A stretch of DNA of 64,000 bases from Pseudomonadota bacterium (GCA_023451735.1 JAEXYH010000098.1:1-64000); one strand, 5' to 3'. Numbered from the stretch's first letter, positions 16,525 to 25,983 are shown. Made by a program: numbers and translations. Notes: a model not told the origin generated them from the letters alone.

Positions 16525-18225
16525 TCACCCCTTGCGATGCTGCAGCCGTTCGCGATGCAGTTCTTCGGAATCGGGGCGGAACTCTTCCGGCACACCAAAG
16601 ATCTGGCCGGGCTGGATGATATCCGGATTGGCGATCTGTTCCTCGTTCGCGAGATAGATCGTCGTATAGCGTACGCCCTGGCCATAGGCGCGCCGCGCGA
16701 TCTGCCACAGCGTGTCGCCACGGCGAATGATGACGGAACTGCGGTCGCTCTGGGTAAGCGGTGCCTGTTCGATCGTGCGCGCTCCACTGGCAGAAGCCAT
16801 GGTCTGCGGAGCGCCGCCGAACTGCTGTGCCAGTGCCGGCCCGACAGTTTCAGTGATCAGTTTCGTCAGGTTATCCAGTGCCGCACCAACCGCTGCAACG
16901 TCGCGGGGAAGGGCTTCCAACGCCTGGCGGGCCGCATTGGCATGGCTGGCGGTGACGCCGACGGCTTCTGTCGCACTGACCGATGCACCGGAGGGCAGCC
17001 GGTATTCGCCAAGCGACTGCAGTGCGATGCCGGTTGCCGAACGGGCCGCGGTCATGCTTTCGAGTGTGGGAACCTTGCCGCCGTCATAGAGACCCTTGAG
17101 CAGCGAGAAGGCCTTTGCCACCTGTCCGCGCAGATTGTCGAAGGCGCCGCCATCGGCAATCGTAACAGGGCTTGCCGGTGCAGGCGATGCGACGGCCGCG
17201 ACCTGATCGCCAGCCGGCCGGTTGAACGGCACTTCGACGCGCACCAGAACCTGACCGTTGCTGCCCAGCGCTTCGACAGCGATGCGGTGATCTCCGACCG
17301 TCAGGTTGGCGCTTCCGTCGATGACAAAGTGACCGTCTCCTCCCGCCTGCGCCTGGCCGATGACCGAGCCGTCGGCGGAACCGCGAACCTGGCGGCCCGA
17401 CCTGGTGACGCCGGCGATGAAGATTTTCGAACCTTCGATCTCGACTGCCGTGATCTGCAGCTCGCTCGACATGATAGGAGCGGCCGCCGTGGGGGCTGTC
17501 GCGCCGGAAGCCGGAGCTGATGCGACGCTACCGGGCTGAGGTGCAGCAGTGGACGCTGGCGCCTCCGCGCTTGCTGCAGGGGCCACTGGCTGGCTTCCAG
17601 CCTGAGCGGATGCGACTTTGTTTGCCTCTTCCGGAACCGCGATCAGGCGGCTTGCCTTGCCGGGTTTCGTCACCATGGCGAGAAGCTTGCCGTTCCGGTC
17701 AGCGGGCACGGAGACGGTGGCGATCTCTTCAGAGGTGACGACCTTGCCGTCCTTGGCCGTTGCCTTCAGCACAATCTGGTGGTCGCCGGGCGGCAGCGGC
17801 TTGTCGAGCACGGCGGCAAAATCGCCGCTCGGGCCGACTTCCACCTTGGCGATGACGGATGTGCCGTTGGTGATCTCGAGGGTGGAATTGGGAGCCGCAT
17901 GGCCGGCTATGACCGCAGAGCCATCCGGCTCGACGCGGAGCACGTCAAATGTCGGCGTATCCGCAGCGGCATTCTCGGACGCAGGAGCCGGGGCAGGAGA
18001 AGTCGCGGAAGGGGTGGATGGTGCCGTCGCCTGCGGATCGACTTTTGCCGTCTCCTGAGGCTTGTTGCCCTCGGTCACCGCATCCTTCACCGCGTCGCCG
18101 GCAGCATTGATCGCGGCGGCAACTGGCTTGCCTTCCTGGTTGATCCTCGGCATGACAACGAAGATCATCAGCAACGAAGCAATTGCAAGTACAATCAGGG
18201 CGAGCCAGCCGGCACGGTTCTTCAT
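16525..18225 (-). CDS. LysM domain protein with membrane anchor and Pro/Ala-rich linkers
   Basis: Envelope protein of 566 residues. Residues 5-26 are a membrane anchor or uncleaved signal (GWLALIVLAIASLLMIFVV). Two disordered Ala/Pro/Ser linkers (about 50-90 and 205-250) separate Ig-like segments (VLRVEPDGSAVIAGHAAPNS and a later one around SELQITAVEIEG). A C-terminal LysM module binds peptidoglycan (RRGDTLWQIARRAYGQGVRY, then NPDIIQPGQIFGVP). It probably links the cytoplasmic membrane to the cell wall. Alone in its unit, it diverges from the LOG-type gene. Confidence 0.88.
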   Translation of the reverse strand: MKNRAGWLALIVLAIASLLMIFVVMPRINQEGKPVAAAINAAGDAVKDAVTEGNKPQETAKVDPQATAPSTPSATSPAPAPASENAAADTPTFDVLRVEPDGSAVIAGHAAPNSTLEITNGTSVIAKVEVGPSGDFAAVLDKPLPPGDHQIVLKATAKDGKVVTSEEIATVSVPADRNGKLLAMVTKPGKASRLIAVPEEANKVASAQAGSQPVAPAASAEAPASTAAPQPGSVASAPASGATAPTAAAPIMSSELQITAVEIEGSKIFIAGVTRSGRQVRGSADGSVIGQAQAGGDGHFVIDGSANLTVGDHRIAVEALGSNGQVLVRVEVPFNRPAGDQVAAVASPAPASPVTIADGGAFDNLRGQVAKAFSLLKGLYDGGKVPTLESMTAARSATGIALQSLGEYRLPSGASVSATEAVGVTASHANAARQALEALPRDVAAVGAALDNLTKLITETVGPALAQQFGGAPQTMASASGARTIEQAPLTQSDRSSVIIRRGDTLWQIARRAYGQGVRYTTIYLANEEQIANPDIIQPGQIFGVPEEFRPDSEELHRERLQHRKG

Positions 18226-18395
18226 CGTCTGTTGCCTCTTAGGGCCAGTGTTTCCGCTACTTTACCGATTAGCCCTTTCCACTCTTCTTAACAAGCTTTT
18301 CACATCATAAAGCCTTGCTCTTGCGGGATTTTCCCGTCAATTTTGCGTGGCGCGGCCACCGTTGTCGCCCCTTTGAATGCCCAATGGAGAAAACT

Positions 18396-19001
18396 GTGCC
18401 AATACGATCCATCTGCGTCTACTGCGGCTCCCAGCCCGGCCGTGACCCTGCCTATCTCGCTGCCGGTCGCGCGCTTGGGAAATCGATTGCCGCCCATGGC
18501 CTGCGGCTGGTCTATGGCGGCGGCACCAAGGGCATTATGGGCGCAGTTGCTTCTGGCGTTTTGTCGAACGGCGGAGAGGTGACCGGCATCATCCCGGAAT
18601 TCCTCGTCGACATGGAGGCGACGCGCCATTCGCTAGGCCAGTTGAACGAACTGATCGTGACCAAGGACATGCACGAACGCAAGCATAAGATGTTCGAGCG
18701 GTCCGACGCCTTCGTCACGCTGCCGGGCGGCATCGGCACGTTGGAAGAGATCGTCGAGATCATGACCTGGGGCCAGCTCGGCCGTCACGAAAAACCGATG
18801 GTGTTTGCCAATATCGGCGGCTTCTGGGATCCGATGCTGTCGCTGGTCAATCACATGCGCGCCGAGGGTTTCATCCACCGTGCCCATCTCGTCCAGCCGC
18901 TGGTCATTGCGGACGTGGACGACATCGTTCCGGCAATTCTGGAGCGCGACGAGATTACGGCTTCGTCCAAGGGCGAAGAGGCTGTTATTTCGAAGCTTTG
19001 A
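18396..19001 (+). CDS. LOG family nucleoside 5'-monophosphate phosphoribohydrolase
   Basis: Enzyme of about 201 residues that splits the N-glycosidic bond of cytokinin ribotides or AMP-like nucleotides. It shows the Rossmann start (ICVYCGSQPG), YGGGTKGIMG and the family signature LPGGIGTLEE (about residues 106-115), with the catalytic Arg/Glu pair of the KHKMFERSDAF stretch. The GTG at 18396 is preceded by GGAG six bases away; an ATG at 18384 is possible but lacks a ribosome site. A strong terminator follows. In a plant-associated bacterium cytokinin release is possible, but AMP salvage or general housekeeping is equally likely. Confidence 0.9.
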   Translation: MPIRSICVYCGSQPGRDPAYLAAGRALGKSIAAHGLRLVYGGGTKGIMGAVASGVLSNGGEVTGIIPEFLVDMEATRHSLGQLNELIVTKDMHERKHKMFERSDAFVTLPGGIGTLEEIVEIMTWGQLGRHEKPMVFANIGGFWDPMLSLVNHMRAEGFIHRAHLVQPLVIADVDDIVPAILERDEITASSKGEEAVISKL

Positions 19002-19022
19002 AGCTGCAGGGTGAACGGTATG

Positions 19023-19053
19023 ACGGGGCGCATTGCGCCCCGTTTGCGTTTTT
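19023..19053 (+). terminator. Rho-independent terminator after the LOG-type gene
   Basis: Perfect 9-base stem ACGGGGCGC / GCGCCCCGT with an ATT loop, followed by TTGCGTTTTT. It sits between two convergent genes and directly abuts the stop of the cupin gene. Confidence 0.85.
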
Positions 19054-19382
19054 CAGTCGACGATGAAAAGCTTCGCCCCGGTCGTGGTCGAGGAGCGGTG
19101 CGGCTCGGCATTGTCGGCGACCTGATAGCTCATGCCGGGTTTCAGTACGAACACGCGTCCATCGGCGAGTTCCGTGGTCATCTCGCCTTCGAGGCACAGA
19201 AGGATATGGCCCTTCTCGCACCAGTGGTCGGCAAGATAACCCGGTGAGTGCTCGACCATCCTTACCCGGATGCCGCCGAAATGGCGCGTTCGCCAGATCG
19301 AATGGCCGGTATCGCCCTTGTGCTCGGTCGGCTCGACGCTCGACCAGTCGGTCGTGCCGAAAGGGATGTCTGACATCTGCAT
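19053..19382 (-). CDS. Cupin-fold protein with DHWC motif
   Basis: Small beta-barrel protein of 109 residues. The segment YLADHWCEKGHILLCLEG (about residues 49-66) carries a His/Cys/His set that could bind a metal, and DGRVFVLKPGMSYQVAD forms the second cupin strand pair. It resembles an uncharacterised cupin family known by its DHCW-type motif. No substrate is known. It lies downstream of rarD on the same strand (25 bases), so both may be cotranscribed. Confidence 0.8.
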   Translation of the reverse strand: MQMSDIPFGTTDWSSVEPTEHKGDTGHSIWRTRHFGGIRVRMVEHSPGYLADHWCEKGHILLCLEGEMTTELADGRVFVLKPGMSYQVADNAEPHRSSTTTGAKLFIVD

Positions 19383-19407
19383 GGAATCCGGTTCCTGAAA
19401 TTGGGAA

Positions 19408-20334
19408 TCAGCGGCCGCGCAACTGGCGCAGCATGGCGATGGTGTAGAGCGCCAGTGCCGCCCAGATCAAGATGAAGCTTGTAAGCTTGATTGGGCTCAG
19501 CGGTTCGCCGAAGGCAAAGATGGCGATCAGGAAGATCATCGTCGGCGCGATATACTGCATGATGCCGATGGTCGACAGCTTGAGCAGTTTCGCACCATTG
19601 GCGTAGATCATCAGCGGACCGGCGGTGACGACGCCGGAAAGCGCCAGCATGCCCATGTCGAAACCGGTTCCGCCGAAAAAGTGCCCCTGTCCGGTGGCTT
19701 CGAGCCAGATCACGTAGGGCAGCATCGGAATGCTGATCAGAAGCACTTCAAGAAAGAACCCCTGGTTGGGGCCGATCGGCAGCGTCTTGCGCAGGAGCGC
19801 GTAAATGCCCCAGGTGAAAGTCAGGGCCAAAGAGACCGACGGAAGCCCGCCCGCCCCCCAGGCAAGGATGGCGACAGCCACGACGGCAAGCCCGATTGCC
19901 GCCATCTGCAGCGGCGCGAGCTTTTCCTTCAGAATGACGGCGGCAAGGAAGATGCTGAACAGCGGATTGATGAAATAGCCGAGAGCGGCGTCGAGCGCAT
20001 GGCCCGCGGCGACGGCCCATACATAGACACCCCAGTTGAGGGTGATGAGTGTCGCGGTGGCGCAGGCCATGCCGAGCATGCGCGGGTTCTTGAGTGCCGC
20101 CTTCACATCCTTCAGCCGGCCGAGAATGATGAGCACGATGCCGGCCACCGGCACTGACCAGAGCGCCCGGTGCGCCAGCACCTCCATAGCGGGAAGATGG
20201 CCGACGGCCTTCAGATAGAAGGGCAGGAACCCCCACAGCAGATAGGCCGTCAGGCCGAAGGCGAAACCGCGCGGCGTGTCTTCATTGACGGCAACAGGAT
20301 TTGTGGCGGGCGGCGCGGCGTTTTGGGTGGCCAT
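19408..20334 (-). CDS. rarD: RarD-type EamA family transporter
   Basis: Inner-membrane permease of 308 residues with about ten helices arranged as two EamA repeats. The RarD subgroup marks are GLTAYLLWGFLPFYLKAV near the N-terminus, AHRALWSVP, and NWGVYVWAVAAGH (about residue 105). The ATG at 20334 follows CCGGAA; an earlier ATG-like start adds a non-conserved leader. RarD proteins are linked to chloramphenicol sensitivity and metabolite export; the substrate here is unknown. Confidence 0.9.
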   Translation of the reverse strand: MATQNAAPPATNPVAVNEDTPRGFAFGLTAYLLWGFLPFYLKAVGHLPAMEVLAHRALWSVPVAGIVLIILGRLKDVKAALKNPRMLGMACATATLITLNWGVYVWAVAAGHALDAALGYFINPLFSIFLAAVILKEKLAPLQMAAIGLAVVAVAILAWGAGGLPSVSLALTFTWGIYALLRKTLPIGPNQGFFLEVLLISIPMLPYVIWLEATGQGHFFGGTGFDMGMLALSGVVTAGPLMIYANGAKLLKLSTIGIMQYIAPTMIFLIAIFAFGEPLSPIKLTSFILIWAALALYTIAMLRQLRGR

Positions 20335-20538
20335 GGGGTGTTTCCGGCATTCTGTTGTAATTGTCATGTGTAATTATCATGGCGCAATTACAGGATCGTG
20401 CCCTGTGCTACCAATTCATTTCTTTGAACCTTGCATTGAGACAAGTCATCCATCCTGCCACTATGGCGCGAACAGTCTGTGACTACGTCATGGCGATGAA
20501 AGCGTAACTGAGGCGGACGACGGCCAGAGGGAGACCAA

Positions 20539-21417
20539 ATGAGTTTGGAGAATGAGCCTGTCCACCGCCGCAACTATGCGCTCCAACTCCTCGCCAAGGC
20601 CGGGGTAGACAAAAACGATAGGCTGCTTGCCGCTTTCGCCCGCGTGCCACGCGAAAATTATGTCGGCCCGCCACCCTGGATTTTTGATGATATTTACAGC
20701 GGTGAATATCGCTCTGTCGCATCGACAGATCCCGTCGTTCTCTATCAGGACGTCCTTGTTGGCCTCGACACGGAAAAGGGCATCAACAACGGCTCACCCT
20801 CGCTGCATGCGGGGGCATTTCACGCGTTCAAAATTCGCGAGGGAGAAACCGTCGTCCATATGGGTGCCGGCGCCGGTTACTACACGGCGATCATGGCCGA
20901 AATCGTCGGTCCGTCCGGTCGTGTCATCGCCGTGGAATACGATGCTGCGCTGGCGCAAAGGGCGAGGACCAATCTTGCTTCATACGACAATGTCGAGGTC
21001 GTGCAGGGCGATGCCGCCGACTGGCCGAAGGAGAAAGCCGATATCATCTACGCCAATTTTGCGCTCGACCATCCGCCGCAAGCCTGGATCGACAACCTTG
21101 CGCCCTATGGCCGCCTGATCTTTCCGCTCGGCATTCCGGCGGTTGAAAACGGCAGGCGTTCGGGCTTTTCCCGTTATGCCGGCTTCCTGATGATCGACCG
21201 GCAGACCAGCGGCTTCGGTGCCCGCTTCCTGCAGACAGTGTCCTTCATCTGGGGCGAAAGCGGTAAACCGGTGCCGGCAACACGGCATGCCGGGCTGGAA
21301 GCCGCCTTCCGTGCGCGCGGCATGCGCAAGGTGAGGAGCCTGCGCTGGAAAACTCCGCCGACAGATCAGGAGTGGTATGGCGAGGAAGACTGGGGCCTGT
21401 CCTTCGACGAGCCGTGA
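20539..21417 (+). CDS. Protein-L-isoaspartate O-methyltransferase-like protein
   Basis: SAM-dependent methyltransferase of 292 residues. Motif I is VVHMGAGAGYYTAIMAE (about residues 104-120), with VIAVEYDA as the acidic strand end and DIIYANFALDHPP as motif IV. The layout follows isoaspartate repair enzymes, with an N-terminal helical segment that includes FARVPRENYVGP. It is longer than typical Pcm (about 210) and lacks the exact TGSGYQ motif, so a different substrate is possible. The gene diverges from rarD. Confidence 0.75.
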   Translation: MSLENEPVHRRNYALQLLAKAGVDKNDRLLAAFARVPRENYVGPPPWIFDDIYSGEYRSVASTDPVVLYQDVLVGLDTEKGINNGSPSLHAGAFHAFKIREGETVVHMGAGAGYYTAIMAEIVGPSGRVIAVEYDAALAQRARTNLASYDNVEVVQGDAADWPKEKADIIYANFALDHPPQAWIDNLAPYGRLIFPLGIPAVENGRRSGFSRYAGFLMIDRQTSGFGARFLQTVSFIWGESGKPVPATRHAGLEAAFRARGMRKVRSLRWKTPPTDQEWYGEEDWGLSFDEP

Positions 21418-21605
21418 AAGACTGGGTTCTTCCTGTCGGTAAAGTCTGCCGCGTCGGGCGGAAATCCATCTCGCCATTTTTCGGAGAAATGATCTCCGAA
21501 ATTGCCTGATTATGGCGATGAATGAAAATGGGCATAGTCCTCTCCAGCAAGCCGGACGACATCTTCACTGATCATCGGCGGCTCAACTTTCTGATGGAGA
21601 ACGCC

Positions 21606-22232
21606 ATGTCCTACGGATTTCTGGATATAGCATCGACACCGAGTGTCAGGGCAGCTCAGGCCGAAATGGGTATCGACCAGTTCTGGTCCGATTTCGGTGG
21701 CGACCGCACGATGGACCGGTTTACCGAAGGCGAAAAGGCCTTCATCGCCGAGCGCGACAGTTTCTACATGGCATCGGTCTCCGAGACCGGGTGGCCCTAT
21801 ATCCAGCACCGCGGCGGACCGGCAGGCTTTCTCAAAGTCGTCGACGAGCGCACGCTCGCTTTCGCCGATTACCGCGGCAATCGCCAGTACATCTCGACCG
21901 GCAATCTGGCCGCCAGCGACAAGGCCTGCCTGTTCCTGATGGATTATCCGCGCCGCGCCCGGCTGAAAATCTATGCCCATGTCGAGAAGCTGGCGCTGGA
22001 CGAGGACCCGGCGATCACCGCGCTCGTTACCGACGCCGGCTACCGGGGCAAGGCGGAACGCGTCTTCAGGATACGGCTGGATGCTTTCGACTGGAACTGC
22101 CCGCAGCACATCACCCCGCGCTTCACCGAAAAGGAGGTCGCTGCCGCGGTGCGTCCGTTGCAGGAGCGGCTCGCCGAGCTTGAAAGGGAAAACGCGGAAC
22201 TGCGGGTTAAGGCAGGGATAGGGGCCGCCTAG
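21606..22232 (+). CDS. Pyridoxamine 5'-phosphate oxidase family FMN-binding protein
   Basis: Split-barrel flavoprotein of 208 residues. The core AERDSFYMASVSETGWPYIQ and GGPAGFLKVVDERTLAFADY fits FMN-binding PPOX relatives, with RGNRQYISTGNL later. The C-terminal helix is a charged coiled coil (PLQERLAELERENAELRVK). I chose the ATG at 21606 because GGAG lies about six bases before it; earlier Met codons give a poor leader. It probably reduces small molecules or acts as a flavin-linked oxidoreductase. It ends in a 4-base overlap with the convergent LysR gene. Confidence 0.85.
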   Translation: MSYGFLDIASTPSVRAAQAEMGIDQFWSDFGGDRTMDRFTEGEKAFIAERDSFYMASVSETGWPYIQHRGGPAGFLKVVDERTLAFADYRGNRQYISTGNLAASDKACLFLMDYPRRARLKIYAHVEKLALDEDPAITALVTDAGYRGKAERVFRIRLDAFDWNCPQHITPRFTEKEVAAAVRPLQERLAELERENAELRVKAGIGAA

Positions 22233-23137
22233 CCGCCGATCGGAAAGACCGCACGCAGCCTCGGAACCGCAAAGTCGAGAAAACTGCGCATCTTGAGCGG
22301 CATCTGGCCCCGCAAGGAATGGATCAGGTGCACCGGCACGGGGTCGACCTCATGGTCTTGCAGAATGATCTTCAACTCGCCTGCCTTCACCGCATCGGCG
22401 ACCTGGTAGTGGAACAGGCGGATGACGCCGGTATCGCGCACGGCTGCACGCAAAGCCGCCTCGACCGTGGAGACCGACAGGCGAGGGGTGGGGGTGATCG
22501 CGATCGCAGACTGGTCGCCCGGATCGCGGAACTGCCAACCGGGCTGCGAGAGCGGGGTCTCGATCGTGATTGAGGGAAAGCGGGAAAGATCCTGCGGGGT
22601 TTTCGGCATGCCATGCGCCTCGATCAGTCGAGGACTGGCGCAGACGACCATGCGAACGGAGCCGATCGCGGTCGCGATCATCGAACTGTCCGGCAAACGG
22701 CCGATGCGCACGGCCATGTCGATATGGTCCTCGACCAGTTGCAGGTTCCGGTCCTGCAGCAGAAGGCTGACATCGATCTGGGGGAAACGGGCAAGGAAGT
22801 CGGTGATGACTGGCAGGACATGCAACTGGCCGAACTGGATCGGTGCCGTGATGACGAGCCGGCCCTTGGGCTCGGTGAACTCGCCCGCAGCCTCGCGTTC
22901 GGCTTCCTCGACTTGCTCGATAATGCGCCGGGCAGCTGCAAGATAACTGCTGCCGGCATCGGTCAGGTTGATCTTGCGGGTGCTGCGGACAAGCAATTTG
23001 GCTCCGAGCGCCTCTTCTAGATCGGAAATTCTGCGGGAAAGCGTGGTGACCGGGACATTGAGGGAGCGCGCGGCGGCGGAAAAACTGCCCGTGTCGGCAA
23101 CCTCGATCAGCATCGACATGGCTTCTATGCGGTCCAT
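22229..23137 (-). CDS. LysR family transcriptional regulator
   Basis: Regulator of 302 residues. The N-terminal helix-turn-helix (MLIEVADTGSFSAAARSLNV, then VTTLSRRISDLEEALG) occupies residues 8-50, followed by a long effector-binding domain that begins at about residue 90 (GRLVITAPIQFG). The ATG at 23137 is chosen because earlier in-frame starts add an unconserved leader. It is divergently transcribed from the hydrolase gene and shares its promoter region, with a palindrome between them, so it most likely controls that gene and itself. Confidence 0.92.
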   Translation of the reverse strand: MDRIEAMSMLIEVADTGSFSAAARSLNVPVTTLSRRISDLEEALGAKLLVRSTRKINLTDAGSSYLAAARRIIEQVEEAEREAAGEFTEPKGRLVITAPIQFGQLHVLPVITDFLARFPQIDVSLLLQDRNLQLVEDHIDMAVRIGRLPDSSMIATAIGSVRMVVCASPRLIEAHGMPKTPQDLSRFPSITIETPLSQPGWQFRDPGDQSAIAITPTPRLSVSTVEAALRAAVRDTGVIRLFHYQVADAVKAGELKIILQDHEVDPVPVHLIHSLRGQMPLKMRSFLDFAVPRLRAVFPIGG

Positions 23138-23201
23138 CGTCTTCCCGTCTGCCGGCCTCTGCCGGGCATTCATACAGCTGGTCGAAAGACCTGCCCAAGC
23201 G

Positions 23202-23214
23202 TCGAAAGTTTCGA
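23202..23214. promoter_or_regulatory. Candidate LysR operator
   Basis: Perfect palindrome TCGAAA-G-TTTCGA in the 106-base gap between the LysR gene and the hydrolase gene. A half-site copy, GTCGAAAG, lies about 20 bases upstream (23181-23188), giving the two-site layout many LysR proteins use. Inferred function, exact repeat. Confidence 0.45.
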
Positions 23215-23243
23215 TTGTAATGTCAACCACTTGGAGAAATGAA

Positions 23244-24143
23244 ATGACTGAAGTGAAGATTGCCCGCGCCCAACCGGTTACCGTGCATTACCGCACCGCC
23301 ACCGTCGAAGGCGTAAAGATGTTTTATCGCGAAGCCGGGCCGAAGGATGGCCCCGTGGTCCTTCTGCTCCATGGCTTCCCGACCTCGTCGCACATGTTCC
23401 GCAACCTGATCCCGCTGCTCGCCGATCGCTACCGCGTGATTGCGCCGGATTATCCGGGTTTCGGGTATAGCGACATGCCGGACCACACAAGGTTCACCTA
23501 CAGCTTCGCTCATTACGCCGAGATGGTCGACGATCTGCTGGGCCAGCTCGGCGCGAAGAACTACGCACTGTATGTCATGGATTACGGCGCACCGGTCGGC
23601 TACCGGCTGGCACTCAAGCATCCCGAACGGGTAACCGCGCTGGTCGTGCAGAACGGTAATGCCTATGAGGAGGGGCTGAAGGAATTCTGGGATCCGATCA
23701 AGGCCTATTGGGCAAGCGGATCAAAGAAGGATCGCGACGTTCAGGCCGCTCTCCTGACGCTCGACGCCACCAAATTCCAGTATACGGATGGCGTGAAGGA
23801 TCTCTCCCGCATCAGCCCCGACAACTGGCTGCAAGACCAGGTGCTGCTTGACCGGCCTGGCAACAACGACATCCAGCTCGACCTCTTCTACGACTACCGC
23901 ACCAATGTGCCGCTCTATCCGCAGTTCCAGCAGTTCTTCCGCGACCGCCAGCCGCCAACGCTGATCGTCTGGGGCAAGAACGACTTCATTTTCCCCGAAT
24001 CCGGCGCTCATCCCTATCTGAAGGATTTGCCGGACGCGGAACTGCATCTTCTCGACACCGGGCATTTTGCGCTTGAAGACAAGCTCGACGAAATCGCGCC
24101 GCTGATGAACGACTTCTTCGATCGGAACTTGCTGAAACGGTAG
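23244..24143 (+). CDS. Alpha/beta hydrolase, haloalkane dehalogenase/epoxide hydrolase-like
   Basis: Hydrolase of 299 residues. The nucleophile elbow is YVMDYGAPVG (about residue 118), so the nucleophile is Asp, not Ser, as in haloalkane dehalogenases and epoxide hydrolases. The oxyanion segment is HGFPTSSHMF, the acid lies in WGKNDFIF and the His in DTGHFALE. The ATG at 23244 follows GGAGAAATGAA and matches family length. Substrates could be halogenated or epoxide compounds, or plant-derived metabolites. The divergent LysR gene probably induces it. Confidence 0.85.
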   Translation: MTEVKIARAQPVTVHYRTATVEGVKMFYREAGPKDGPVVLLLHGFPTSSHMFRNLIPLLADRYRVIAPDYPGFGYSDMPDHTRFTYSFAHYAEMVDDLLGQLGAKNYALYVMDYGAPVGYRLALKHPERVTALVVQNGNAYEEGLKEFWDPIKAYWASGSKKDRDVQAALLTLDATKFQYTDGVKDLSRISPDNWLQDQVLLDRPGNNDIQLDLFYDYRTNVPLYPQFQQFFRDRQPPTLIVWGKNDFIFPESGAHPYLKDLPDAELHLLDTGHFALEDKLDEIAPLMNDFFDRNLLKR

Positions 24144-24191
24144 CCTCCGTTCTCGGGCGGCGTGTATTGCGTCGCCCGAAAATCGTTCCGC

Positions 24192-25811
24192 TCACTCCGC
24201 AGCGATTCTGCCCGCCAGTTCACGGTTCTTCATCAGCTTGTAGATGACCGAGTCCATCAGTGCCTGGAACGAGGCGTCGATGATGTTTTCCGACACGCCG
24301 ACCGTCCACCAGCGCACGCCGCTTCCATCGGTGGATTCGATCAGAACGCGGGTGATGGCTTCGGTGCCGCCATTGAGGATACGGACCTTGAAATCGGCCA
24401 GCACGAGGTCGTCGATCTCGTGCTGGTATTTGCCAAAGTCCTTTCTGAGCGCCAGGTCGAGCGCGTTGACCGGGCCGTCGCCTTCCGCCACCGACATATG
24501 GTTCTCGCCGTCGATGACGATGCGAACCACCGCCTCGGACACCGTCTTTACCCGGCCAAAACTGTCGAAGCGGCGCTCGACCATCACCCGGAACCCGTCG
24601 ACGGCGAAGAATTCCGGTATTACCCCGAGCGTGCGCCGGGCGAGCAGTTCGAAGCTCGCATCGGCGCCCTCATAGGCATAACCGGAAGCCTCGCGTTCCT
24701 TGACGATCGAGATCAGGTGGTCGAGCTTCGGGTCGTCCTTCGCGACCTCTATCCCACGGCGCTTGAGAGCATTGATGAAGTTCGACTTGCCGCCCTGGTC
24801 GGACACCATGACCTTGCGGAAATTACCGACACTGTCCGGTGTCACATGCTCGTAGGTGCGGGGGTCCTTCAAGAGCGCCGAAGCATGGATGCCGGCCTTG
24901 GTGGCGAATGCGGAGGCCCCGACATAGGGTGCCTGATGGTTCGGCGAGCGGTTCAGAAGCTCGTCGAAGGCATGGCTCAGACGCGTCAACCCCGAAAGCC
25001 GCTCGGGATCGATCGCGGTTTCGAAGCGCGAGGCATAGGCCTGCTTCAGACAGAGGGTGGCGATCAGCGTGATCAGGTTTGCATTCCCGCAACGCTCGCC
25101 GATACCGTTCAGTGTGCCCTGCACCTGACGACAGCCGGCTTCGATGGCCGCCAGCGAATTGGCAACCGCCTGGCCTGTATCGTCATGCGCATGGATGCCG
25201 AGCGAGGCGCCCGGAATACCGGCGGCGATGACGGCCGAAACGATCTCGCGCACTTCATCGGGTTGGGTGCCGCCATTGGTATCGCAGAGCACGATCCAGC
25301 GGGCGCCGGCCTCATGAGCAGTGAGGGCGCAGGCGAGCGCAAAGCCCGGATTGGCCTTGTAGCCGTCGAAAAAATGCTCGCAGTCGACCAGCGGCTCCTT
25401 GCCCGCGGCGCGTGCAGCCTCGACGCTCTCGCGGATGGAGGCGAGATTTTCCTCGTTGGAACAGCCGAGTGCGACGCGCACATGATAATCCCAGCTCTTG
25501 GCGACGAAACAGACGGCATCGCCTTTCGCCTGAAGAAGCGTGGCAAGGCCCGGATCGTTGGAGGCGGAAATGCCCGCCCGCTTGGTCATGCCAAAGGCGA
25601 CGAACTTTGCTTTTTTCGTGCGCTGTTCCGCAAAGAAGGCCGTATCGGTCGGGTTGGCTCCGGGATACCCGCCCTCGACATAATCGAAACCGAACTCGTC
25701 CAACATCGCCGAAATCGCGATCTTGTCCTCGACGGAAAAATCGACGCCCGGCGTCTGCTGGCCGTCGCGAAGCGTGGTGTCGAAGAGGTATAAGCGGTCT
25801 CGGGTCGTCAT
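24192..25811 (-). CDS. cimA: Citramalate synthase
   Basis: Condenses pyruvate and acetyl-CoA to (R)-citramalate, the first step of a threonine-independent isoleucine route. The protein has 539 residues: an N-terminal TIM barrel with the DTTLRDGQQTPGVDFS start and catalytic Arg/Asp, metal-binding HAHDDTGQAVANSL (about residue 210), and a C-terminal regulatory domain (LeuA dimer type) from about residue 400. The length and the TLRDGQQ form match citramalate rather than 2-isopropylmalate synthase. It stands alone, followed downstream by a convergent hydrolase. Confidence 0.92.
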   Translation of the reverse strand: MTTRDRLYLFDTTLRDGQQTPGVDFSVEDKIAISAMLDEFGFDYVEGGYPGANPTDTAFFAEQRTKKAKFVAFGMTKRAGISASNDPGLATLLQAKGDAVCFVAKSWDYHVRVALGCSNEENLASIRESVEAARAAGKEPLVDCEHFFDGYKANPGFALACALTAHEAGARWIVLCDTNGGTQPDEVREIVSAVIAAGIPGASLGIHAHDDTGQAVANSLAAIEAGCRQVQGTLNGIGERCGNANLITLIATLCLKQAYASRFETAIDPERLSGLTRLSHAFDELLNRSPNHQAPYVGASAFATKAGIHASALLKDPRTYEHVTPDSVGNFRKVMVSDQGGKSNFINALKRRGIEVAKDDPKLDHLISIVKEREASGYAYEGADASFELLARRTLGVIPEFFAVDGFRVMVERRFDSFGRVKTVSEAVVRIVIDGENHMSVAEGDGPVNALDLALRKDFGKYQHEIDDLVLADFKVRILNGGTEAITRVLIESTDGSGVRWWTVGVSENIIDASFQALMDSVIYKLMKNRELAGRIAAE

Positions 25812-25852
25812 GGATGCTCCTCCCAGAGCGGTACGTTCATGTTGGCGGCGGT

Positions 25853-25902
25853 GTTACCCCCCTCTGGCCTGCCGGCCATCTCCCTCACAAGGAGGTAGAT
25901 TA
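25853..25902 (+). repeat. Rhizobiaceae-type intergenic palindromic repeat, copy 1
   Basis: About 50 bases, beginning GTTACCCCCCTCTGGCCTGC and running into an internal hairpin with the AAGGAGG arm. This is the GC-rich mosaic repeat common between genes in Rhizobiaceae. It faces copy 2 (25984-26035) in the opposite orientation, with 81 bases between. Confidence 0.75.
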
Positions 25903-25983
25903 CGAGCGGCCTACTCCTTGCTCCTTCTGCAACCCTGCACCAGGTCGAGATGTTGCGATGGACTGGTGGTCGTGCGCACAGCT

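Noticed and set aside
24153..24179. Short stem TCGGGCG/CGCCCGA after the hydrolase gene as a terminator
   Set aside because: Only seven base pairs and no T run; too weak to call.
24162..25793. 543-residue open frame on the plus strand
   Set aside because: Antisense shadow of cimA; composition is not protein-like.
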